Source: Bradyrhizobium sp. 139 (GTDB lineage: Bacteria; Pseudomonadota; Alphaproteobacteria; Rhizobiales; Xanthobacteraceae). From it: a stretch of DNA of 64,000 nt. Where the stretch lies: NCBI RefSeq assembly GCF_023074175.1, contig NZ_JADPKS010000103.1:34215-98214 (forward strand). The letters are read 5' to 3'. This document shows positions 25,150 through 31,798 of the stretch, piece after piece. The position numbers were made by a program, and so were the translations under genes. The notes under the pieces are model-generated. The model had not been told where the DNA came from, made no database searches, and was given only the letters and a program-made list of their open reading frames with translations. Positions within the stretch are counted from its first letter, which is position 1; every line of letters begins with the position of its first letter.

Positions 25150-25992
25150 GACGGAACCCGTTGCGGCTGGAGGATCTCCACCGGAAAAAGTCCGGAGCCT
25201 ATGTGTCAGGATTGCCGATCTTTGCGAGCGGTAATAGGCGGCACGATATATTTAGGACGAAAGGCGGGATCGGCTGCGCCTTCCGCATGGAGCTCCAGCC
25301 TCAGACCAGGCACTGGCACCGAGCTGAACGACCACGTGTTCGCGAACTGCGTTGGCTCGCCGTTTGGATAGCCCGTACTCTGCTGTAGCAATCAACGCGA
25401 GCGCATTCCGTGAGCTCGTGCGTTGGTTTAGCGAACTGGAAATCGTTCGCGTCAGAAACTCCTCAAAAGCCACTTCCTGGAGCGTACGCCCAAACGGCTT
25501 TGGCCCGCTCGTGAGTCCCACGGGAAGCAGGGTATGCGACTGCTGCAGCGGTGGGTGACCAAAGTCAGGCGGCGCGGCAGCAAGAGTTCCCGCAGTCAAG
25601 CCCCGTACCCGACTAGGGCTTGTTTTCGGATCTTGCGGCAAAACATTACCCCTCAAGCAGATGACCTTCTATGTGATTGCTCAGGCCATGCCTGCAAGGT
25701 CGTCCCTGGCTTGCTACGTGGCTAAATTGAAGATCTCTCGCCCGAGCAACCCTTCAAGGCTGTCGCTGCAGACTAGTTCCAGATGGAGGGGGCTTGGGGT
25801 CGGTATTGTCATTCCCCAGGTATTCCCTGATGGCGCTCCTCAGCTCGGCCAGATCCTTGAAGGAGCCGGGCCCCGGTTCGGAAGCCTCTTAAGAAGCGCT
25901 CGACCAGGGGTTCGCTGGCAGGCCGAGGCATTCGCCCCGATTAGCCGCAGAGTGGCGGTCTCAGTGCTCCGGCGCGCATCGGAGCGGGGCGG
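25150..25992. other. Gene-poor island stretch with relics
   Basis: I see no intact gene. Composition is mixed and the frames are broken. On the minus strand around 25330-25440 there is a short OmpA-C-like fragment (AEYGLSKRRANAVREHV) without the rest of the domain, and at 25722-25912 an IS630-like transposase relic (listed separately). The stretch behaves like decayed mobile DNA between the two left-end hypothetical genes and the recombination genes. Confidence 0.5.
25722..25912 (-). pseudogene. IS630-family transposase C-terminal relic
   Basis: On the minus strand, LVERFLRGFRT, then in a second frame SFKDLAELRSAIREYLGNDN followed by TDPKP, then in a third frame SIWN-stop-SAATALKG, reproduce the order of IS630 transposase C termini (a phenylalanine-rich helix, then the EYL..HN..PKPF.W.KSA region). 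At least two frameshifts and a stop break the frame, and no inverted ends are recognisable. It marks past insertion-sequence activity in the island. Confidence 0.5.
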
Positions 25993-26250
25993 TCACTTAT
26001 TTTGAGGCTTCTGCATGATGGGTTTGCGAAGCCGTACCCCCGGCCCGCCGCCATTCTCGTCGATGAACTCGACGCCGGCGGTTATGAATGTTCGCTCAAT
26101 TACCTGGAGCGTCTTCGGATCACCTGCGTAGCGTCCCACCTCAATGTTGTTGATCGTGTTTCGATGAAGGCCAGTTGCCTCGGCAAGGTCTCGCACTGTC
26201 CAATCTAAAGCCGCACGAGCCATCCTTACTTGTGCACTTGTCACAGGCAT
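25993..26250 (-). CDS. Small XRE-family (Cro/CI-type) regulator
   Basis: This 85-residue protein is a single helix-turn-helix domain: VRMARAALDWTVRDLAEATG and then LHRNTINNIEVGRYAGDPKT. It lacks a dimerisation or protease domain. The ATG at 26250 lies next to three repeated dyads (26231-26285), and the recombination genes start divergently 68 bp away, a typical layout for a phage-like or island repressor controlling itself and a divergent operon. The regulatory role is inferred. Confidence 0.85.
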   Translation of the reverse strand: MPVTSAQVRMARAALDWTVRDLAEATGLHRNTINNIEVGRYAGDPKTLQVIERTFITAGVEFIDENGGGPGVRLRKPIMQKPQNK

Positions 26251-26285
26251 ATTATTGTGCTTTTGTCACATGTGGTAGAATCACA
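26231..26285. promoter_or_regulatory. Three TGTG-N7-CACA dyads, probable repressor sites
   Basis: Three 15-bp sites read TGTGCACTTGTCACA (26231-26245), TGTGCTTTTGTCACA (26256-26270) and TGTGGTAGAATCACA (26271-26285). All share TGTG, 6 variable bases, then TCACA. The first overlaps the 5' end of the XRE gene and the other two fill the gap toward the YqaJ-type gene. Starts are spaced 25 and 15 bp. The arrangement suggests cooperative binding by the adjacent regulator; a CRP/FNR-like protein is an alternative because the half-sites resemble TGTGA/TCACA. Confidence 0.6.
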
Positions 26286-26318
26286 AGACAGGCTAGCACA
26301 CTGACGAGGATGAGATTG

Positions 26319-27128
26319 ATGAGCAGCTCAAATAGCGATCAATGGACCCTTTCCCGCCGCTCATTCATCGGGGGCTCCGACGCTCGGATCATCATGGGCG
26401 ATGATCCCGCCGCCCTGCTGCGGCTCTGGCAGGAGAAGCGGGGCGAAATCGAGCCCGAGGACTTGTCAAGGGACCTTCTTGTCCAACTGGGAAATGCGAC
26501 CGAGCCGTTGAACCGTTACTGGTACGAGAAGAACACGGGACACGCCGTCAGCCACGTGCAACGACGCGTGGTGCATCCGGTCCACCGCTGGATGGCGGCG
26601 ACCCTGGACGGCAAGATTGAGGCGACGGGCGCGATTTTCGAGGCCAAGTTCATGCTGCCTTGGTCGTTCTCGGAAGAGGGGGCAACCGCAAAGCACACGC
26701 CGCAGTTGCAGCACAACATGTGGGCAACCGCCTCCCGGATGGCCGTGCTGTCGATCATCACCGGCGGCGGCAAATGGGTGGAACTGACCATTCCCGCCGA
26801 TCCGCTGTATCAGCACCTGCTGCTGACGGCCGAAAAGAAATTCTGGCGCTGTATCGAGACCGGCGAGGCGCCGCAGCTGTTCGGCGTCGACCCGCCGCGG
26901 TCGCGCGTGGCGGCGGTCCGCATGGTCGACATGGGCACCTCGAACTCCTGGGCCGACTTCGCAGCTATTTATCGGCGGACCCGGGACGCCGCCGTCGAGC
27001 ACGAACGCGCGAAAACCGAACTGAAGGCGCTCATGCCGGAAGACGCCAAGGAAGCCTCTGGACACGGCTTGCGGGCAAAGCGATCCAAGTCTGGCGCCGT
27101 TAGTTTTGAACTGCGGGTGGCCGAGTAG
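26319..27128 (+). CDS. YqaJ-family viral recombinase (exonuclease)
   Basis: This 269-residue protein is a lambda-exonuclease-like nuclease. The N-terminal FIGGSDARIIMGDDP, the LGNATEPL glutamate (E62), the catalytic aspartate D97 (AATLDG), E108-x-K110 (FEAKF) and the QLQHNMWAT motif are all in place, so it should be active. It digests one DNA strand 5' to 3' to prepare ends for an annealing protein. I chose the ATG at 26319, which has GAGG nine bases upstream; an ATG at 26310 abuts that site. It is paired with the ERF gene 32 bp downstream, the usual two-component recombination set of phages. Confidence 0.88.
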   Translation: MSSSNSDQWTLSRRSFIGGSDARIIMGDDPAALLRLWQEKRGEIEPEDLSRDLLVQLGNATEPLNRYWYEKNTGHAVSHVQRRVVHPVHRWMAATLDGKIEATGAIFEAKFMLPWSFSEEGATAKHTPQLQHNMWATASRMAVLSIITGGGKWVELTIPADPLYQHLLLTAEKKFWRCIETGEAPQLFGVDPPRSRVAAVRMVDMGTSNSWADFAAIYRRTRDAAVEHERAKTELKALMPEDAKEASGHGLRAKRSKSGAVSFELRVAE

Positions 27129-27160
27129 GCGACCCATTCCTGTCCGAAGGGAGATTGTCC

Positions 27161-28447
27161 ATGCAGCGATCCAGCGAGACCCTCAGCCAGATCGCGGGTG
27201 CCCTTGCGAGGGCGCAGGCTGAGCTCGATAATCCCGAGAAGGCACTGACTGCGACTATCGTCTCCCCTTTCCCGCGCGAGGAGAACCGCACGTTCCGGTA
27301 TGCCTCGCTCGCGAGCGGGCTCGAGATCGTCCGGAAATGCCTAACGAAGCATGAAATTGCCACCGTGCAAGCAACTGCAATTGAGCCCGAGACCGGGTTG
27401 ATTAAGCTGACGACCACCCTCCTGCACAGCTCCGGCGAATGGATCGGCTCAGACTGGCCGGTGTGCCCGGTCACCGAAACGGCTGCCCCGCACCGGATGG
27501 GGGCAGCCCTGACCTACGCCCGGCGCTATGCCCTGTTCACGCTGGTCGGCATTGCCGGCGAGGACGATCTCGATGCGCCGGATCTTGCTGCCGCGGGTCC
27601 GCCTGCGGCCGCTAACGCTTTCAGCCCTTCGGTCGGACAATCTGCTTTGAGAGCGGGGAATCTTGCGCCCTCCCACGGAGGCGCCCGGGTCCGGCCCGCC
27701 ACAGCGCCCGAGCCGGCCCTATCGCCTGATCGGTCAGCGGCGGTGCGGCAAGGCTTGACCGCCGAGCTTGAGCAACTGGCAGATGTGGACTCGCTGACCT
27801 CCTGGGCGCTACGGATATTGCCGCTCAAGGGTAGGCTTGCGACCTCGGACGCTGACATCATCGAAGCCGCATTTGCCGTTAAGCTCAGCGATATCATCCA
27901 ACCTGCGGCAGCAGAAGAGGGTGCCCGCGTCAACTCTAAGGAGACGCTCTCGCCAGTCGCGTCGGATGATAGTCCTCAAGGCCGCCGGCGTGCTGCAGCG
28001 AAATCAATGACCAATTTGACAGCGCCGCCCTCGCTGGCCAAACGCTTGCGGCAGCGGGATAAAGAGCACTTGAAGTTTGTCACGGCGCAGCCCTGTTTGA
28101 TCTGCGGCCGGACGCCTTGCGATGCCCACCACGTCAAGTTCGCCGAACCGCCGGCGATGGGCCGCAAGGTGAGCGACGAATTCACCGTGCCACTGTGCCG
28201 GCTGCATCACCGCGAGCTCCATTGGCGCGGCAATGAACGAATCTGGTGGGAGCAGCAAAGGCTTGATCCATTGCCGATCGCGGCAGGCCTATGGACAAAG
28301 ACTCGCGCCACGCGGACCGATCTCGCCGCCTCTGACGAGGTAAGGGAAAGTCAAGTCGCGCTTAAGGCGCCCACTATCGAGCAATTACCGGAACGGCGAG
28401 ATCAAAGCAACGAAACGAACCCATTGGCAGGTCGAACAGTCCTATGA
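27161..28447 (+). CDS. ERF-family single-strand annealing protein fused to an HNH-like domain
   Basis: This 428-residue protein has an N-terminal ERF domain (about 1-145; GAALTYARRYALFTLVGIAG is the signature), a linker rich in Ala, Pro and Ser (about 150-285), and a C-terminal domain with CLICGRTPCDAHHVKF (C312, H323-H324) and CRLHHRELHW (H349-H350), the pattern of HNH or DUF968-like zinc nucleases. Phage ERF proteins normally end after the annealing domain, so the fusion is unusual. AGGGAG lies 7 bases before the ATG. It follows the YqaJ exonuclease and overlaps the next gene by 4 bp (ATGA). Confidence 0.85.
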   Translation: MQRSSETLSQIAGALARAQAELDNPEKALTATIVSPFPREENRTFRYASLASGLEIVRKCLTKHEIATVQATAIEPETGLIKLTTTLLHSSGEWIGSDWPVCPVTETAAPHRMGAALTYARRYALFTLVGIAGEDDLDAPDLAAAGPPAAANAFSPSVGQSALRAGNLAPSHGGARVRPATAPEPALSPDRSAAVRQGLTAELEQLADVDSLTSWALRILPLKGRLATSDADIIEAAFAVKLSDIIQPAAAEEGARVNSKETLSPVASDDSPQGRRRAAAKSMTNLTAPPSLAKRLRQRDKEHLKFVTAQPCLICGRTPCDAHHVKFAEPPAMGRKVSDEFTVPLCRLHHRELHWRGNERIWWEQQRLDPLPIAAGLWTKTRATRTDLAASDEVRESQVALKAPTIEQLPERRDQSNETNPLAGRTVL

Positions 28448-29085
28448 CCAGCATGAAGCAAATTGCAGCCAACCGTCGGAATGCCCGCTCCAGCACAGGT
28501 CCGGTGACGGAGGACGGCAAGAAACGCTCGCGCCGCAATGCCATTCGGCATGGCCTGACCGCAGAAACCGTCATCGGTGCACTGGAAGATGCCGAAGATT
28601 ACGCGACTTTCGAGGTGGCGGTCATCGCCGACTATGACGCGCAGTCCGCGACCGAGCGCGAACTGGCGCTTAGGCTGGCCAGCGTGTTGTGGCGGCTGCG
28701 CCGTGCGACAGCGATCGAGAGCGGCCTGTTCGGATCCCAGGCGCGTCAACTGCTGCGGTTCGGCGGGCTGCGCCGGGCATCGGCACCCATCGATGAACTC
28801 GAAAATGCCTCGCCCGCCGGCACCACTGGTCCCTTGTCTTTCGATGAAGGGGTCGACGTTTGGGCGGAAACGAGCCGCGAAACCGAGCCTCGGCACAGTG
28901 ACGACTACCTGACTGCGAGCTTTGTCGGCCTTGCCAGCCTGCCGACCTGCCCCTTGGACCGGCTCAGCCGCTACGAAGCCAGGCTTTGGCGGCAGGCCTG
29001 CCAGATCCTGTTCACACTTCAGTATCTCGGCCGGCGACGGCCCTGGGAAAGAGGAAGGCGCGCCAGCTTCCCGTCAAATCTATGA
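28444..29085 (+). CDS. Hypothetical protein with N-terminal NRxNAxxSTGPxT motif (right copy)
   Basis: This 213-residue protein of unknown function begins MTSMKQIAANRRNARSSTGP, then VTEDGKKRSRRNAIRHGL, the same motif as the left-end gene at 23751. The body is mostly helical with RLASVLWRLRRATAIESGL. Its ATG overlaps the stop of the ERF gene (ATGA at 28444-28447), so it is translationally coupled to the recombination pair and may act with it. No catalytic motif is visible. Confidence 0.72.
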   Translation: MTSMKQIAANRRNARSSTGPVTEDGKKRSRRNAIRHGLTAETVIGALEDAEDYATFEVAVIADYDAQSATERELALRLASVLWRLRRATAIESGLFGSQARQLLRFGGLRRASAPIDELENASPAGTTGPLSFDEGVDVWAETSRETEPRHSDDYLTASFVGLASLPTCPLDRLSRYEARLWRQACQILFTLQYLGRRRPWERGRRASFPSNL

Positions 29086-29239
29086 TAGCTCATCCGATGA
29101 GGTGCAGGAAGTGCAATGGCCTCGTCACAGCCGTGCGCGCCTGGCGGCAAACCTACGAGCTTCCGACGATGTGACGAACTGCTGCGGTTCGTGTCACTTC
29201 GCGGCAAACCTGATCCCGCAAATGACCGTCCTGGGCTGA
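29082..29239 (+). pseudogene. Broken small zinc-ribbon-like gene
   Basis: An ATG at 29082 overlaps the stop of the previous gene (ATGA) and reads MIAHPMRCRKCNGLVTAVRA, then WRQTYELPTM and a stop at 29174. In the next frame the DNA continues DVTNCCGSCHFAANLIPQ and ends at 29239. Joined by one frameshift, this gives CRKC, then about 27 residues, then CGSC, the layout of a small zinc ribbon. The position and overlap argue that it was a real operon member. Alternatively only the 30-residue peptide is made. Confidence 0.3.
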
Positions 29240-29960
29240 CCATGAGCGCTGCCCGGCCACGGCGTCCCCCTGCGCGCGCTCATCTTACCGGCCAAGCTTC
29301 GGGTATTCAAATCGTGGACCGGATCGGGAATTGCCTGTCTTAAGGCAACGGCGCCGGGCTTCGCTTTGCAGGTCGGCTCTGAAGGGCTGGGCTTCGCACC
29401 ATCTTGGCGCGTCTTGGCCTTGGGACGTGCATCCTTCCTCTGGGCGCAGTCGTTCGCGACGAAGAAAAAGGACCTCGATAGAACGTGTCTGCTCTCGCCC
29501 GGGGAGTCGAGGCGCATTAAGCGTCATTGATCCAGATCTGCGCTGCCGTCTTTTCGCAGGTTCGATTCGGCAAGCACTTAGGTTGATGATCCCCGGAGCG
29601 AGCTCGGGAGGCTTTGAAGGCTGCCCTCATCCCATCTGCCCGATGGCTTAATACTTGCCATCCGACTCGATGCGAACGAGCTCCCCCAAGACTACTTCCT
29701 TTTCCCAACCACCGAATGCGGGAGCTGCGGATAAGGTTTTCCGAACGAAACCGTGCGCGGTTGCACAAGTACCGCATAGGATCAGCTAAAGACATACCGA
29801 AGACAGGAAGAGCAGGCGGACTCAAACCAAAGCGACCACTCGCGGCGCTGATCAACCGAAGATGAAGGAAAGCGCCGATCAGGGTGCTGTAGTTCTGTTT
29901 GACCTCGTCGCTCAGGCTGGATAGCGCCCATAGCGTTGGACGGGAGCGGTGGCGGCAATA
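29240..29960. other. Right-hand island stretch without a recognisable gene
   Basis: Several frames of 80-110 codons are open on both strands but show no domain, no ribosome site and no consistent composition, so I do not call genes. There is no tRNA, no inverted repeat pair and no integrase relic that I can see. The stretch ends exactly at the stop codon of the intact CoA-transferase gene at 29961, which I take as the right island edge. Confidence 0.45.
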
Positions 29961-31154
29961 TCACACCACCTTGGCGTCCCTGAGCTTGGCGATCTCGTCG
30001 GCGCCAAAGCCGAACTCCTTCAAGACCTCGTCGGTCTGTTCGCCGAACTCCGGCGGCCGCGCCACCATCCTGCTCGGCGTGCGCGACAGCGTGACCGGCT
30101 GGCCGAGCAGGCGGATGTCGCGGTTCTCCTCGTTCGGCACGTCCTGCGCAATGCCGAGATGCTTGACCTGCGCGTCCTCGAACATCTGGTCGATGGCGTA
30201 GATCGGCCCGCAGGGCACGCCGGCCTCGTTGAACTCGCGGACCCAGGTCTCGGTCGACTTCGTGACCGTGCGCTTCTCGATCTCGGCGTTGAGGGCGTCG
30301 CGATTCTTGGAGCGGGCCGGAGCCGTCGCATAGTCGGGATGGCTGTAAAGCTCGGGCGCGCCGATCGCCTGCGCGCAACGTTCCCAGATCCGCCCGCCGG
30401 TCGTGGCGATGTTGATGTAGCCGTTCGAGGTCTTGAACACGCCGGTTGGGATGCTGGTTGGGTGGTTGTTGCCGGCCTGCTTGGCGACCTCCTTCTCCAT
30501 CAGCCAGCGTGCGGCCTGGAAGTCGAGCATGAAGATCTGGGCCTGGAGCAGCGAGGTCTGCACCCACTGGCCCTTGCCCGAGACCTCGCGCTCGAGCAGC
30601 GCGGTGAGGATGCCCATGGCACAGAACAGGCCGGCCGTGAGGTCGGCGACGGGAATGCCGACCCGCATCGGCCCTTCGCCCGGCGCGCCGGTGATCGACA
30701 TCAGCCCGCCCATGCCCTGCGCGATCTGATCGAAGCCGGGGCGCTTGTGATAGGGTCCGTCCTGGCCGAAGCCGGAGATGCTGCCATAGACGATGCGCGG
30801 GTTGATCTCGCGCAGGCTCTCATAGTCGATGCCGAGCTTGTTCTTCACGTCGGGACGGAAATTCTCGACCACGACGTCGGCCTTGGCGGCGAGCCGCTTG
30901 AACACGGCGAGCCCGCGCTCGTCCTTCAAATTCAGCGTCATCGCCCGCTTGTTGCGGTGCAAATTCTGGAAGTCGGAACCCCGCCGCGGCCCGCCCGGCT
31001 GCTCGCCGCCGGCATCCTCGGTCAGCGCATCGATCTTGACGACGTTGGCGCCCCAGTCCGCGAGCTGCCGCACGCAGGTAGGCCCGGACCGGACACGGGT
31101 CAGATCGAGCACGGTGAAGCGCGACAGGGCTTCCGAGGCATGCGGAAAGGGCAT
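29961..31154 (-). CDS. CaiB/BaiF (family III) CoA-transferase
   Basis: This 397-residue protein moves CoA between an acyl-CoA and a free acid. The catalytic aspartate is D142, in GFDQIAQGMGGLM, and the N-terminal LADWGANVVKID plus LNLKDERGL are family signatures. I chose the ATG at 31154, which has GGAG nine bases upstream; an ATG at 31190 has no ribosome site. It borders the island, and a related 3' fragment lies at the other island edge. With the TTT transporter and crotonase-like genes to the left, it may once have belonged to one acid-activating locus. The substrate is unknown. Confidence 0.9.
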   Translation of the reverse strand: MPFPHASEALSRFTVLDLTRVRSGPTCVRQLADWGANVVKIDALTEDAGGEQPGGPRRGSDFQNLHRNKRAMTLNLKDERGLAVFKRLAAKADVVVENFRPDVKNKLGIDYESLREINPRIVYGSISGFGQDGPYHKRPGFDQIAQGMGGLMSITGAPGEGPMRVGIPVADLTAGLFCAMGILTALLEREVSGKGQWVQTSLLQAQIFMLDFQAARWLMEKEVAKQAGNNHPTSIPTGVFKTSNGYINIATTGGRIWERCAQAIGAPELYSHPDYATAPARSKNRDALNAEIEKRTVTKSTETWVREFNEAGVPCGPIYAIDQMFEDAQVKHLGIAQDVPNEENRDIRLLGQPVTLSRTPSRMVARPPEFGEQTDEVLKEFGFGADEIAKLRDAKVV

Positions 31155-31298
31155 CGTGAAAGGCTCCGGGACAGATTGCGGAGCCACCATAATGCCGAAA
31201 CACCATGCGGCAAGTCTGGTCCGACGCGGATGCCGCCTGCCGAAATGGGATGCCTGACGCGGACTTGCCTGAAGCGGTTTGCTGCAATGCGCGAAGGC

Positions 31299-31601
31299 TC
31301 AGCGTGACAGGCGCTTCAGCTCGGCACGCGCCTGCTCGGCCAAGGGATCATCGCCATGGCGCGCGATGAAGAGCTCGAACGCCTCCCGCGTGCCCTGCCG
31401 ACGGGCGACTTCGTATTCCTCTGCCACCGCCGCAGAAGGATCGCGGGCGGGCGGAACCGAGGGCGCGCGCACCGCCTTGCCGTTGTCGTCCGCGCTGGCT
31501 TTCCACACCATGACAGGCAGTCCTCCGAGGGCTAGATGATCCGGCTCGGCGAGCGCCACCAGGGCGCCAAGCAGACCGACCGAGAGCGGACTTAGTTTCA
31601 T
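31299..31601 (-). CDS. Hypothetical exported small protein
   Basis: This 100-residue protein has a hydrophobic N terminus (MKLSPLSVGLLGALVALAEP) that could be a signal peptide, a Pro- and Ala-rich middle (VRAPSVPPARDPSA), and a helical C terminus resembling one tetratricopeptide-like repeat (TREAFELFIARHGDDPLAEQ). I chose the ATG at 31601 for the signal-like start; an ATG at 31637 would add 12 residues and has no better ribosome site. The function is unknown. A C-terminal helix of this form is common in small Bradyrhizobium exported proteins. Confidence 0.6.
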   Translation of the reverse strand: MKLSPLSVGLLGALVALAEPDHLALGGLPVMVWKASADDNGKAVRAPSVPPARDPSAAVAEEYEVARRQGTREAFELFIARHGDDPLAEQARAELKRLSR

Positions 31602-31798
31602 TGTTCTGCCAATCACGTGGGTAGCCGGAACCGGCATCCTTGTCCTTGCCCGTATGATTACGGGAATTGATGGCTAACACAGCATTATGGAAGAGGTCCG
31701 GGTGCGGACGCCAAAATTAAACCAAACGTCCATCTCAAGCTGGGATATTCCGCCTGCGCCCCAATCGAGCGCCATGCGCTGTTTTCGCGGAGAGTCCA

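Noticed and set aside
25252..25656. Possible OmpA-like fragment on the minus strand
   Set aside because: Only one short segment resembles the OmpA C-terminal helix; the peptidoglycan-binding residues around it are missing, so I keep it only as a note in the gap entry.
23563..29960. Island called as a complete prophage or integrative conjugative element
   Set aside because: No integrase, structural, lysis, relaxase or type IV secretion genes and no tRNA attachment site are visible; it is better called a decayed island.
29949..31307. Plus-strand frame of 452 codons over the CoA-transferase
   Set aside because: It is a mirror of the CoA-transferase gene, which has the catalytic aspartate and family motifs.
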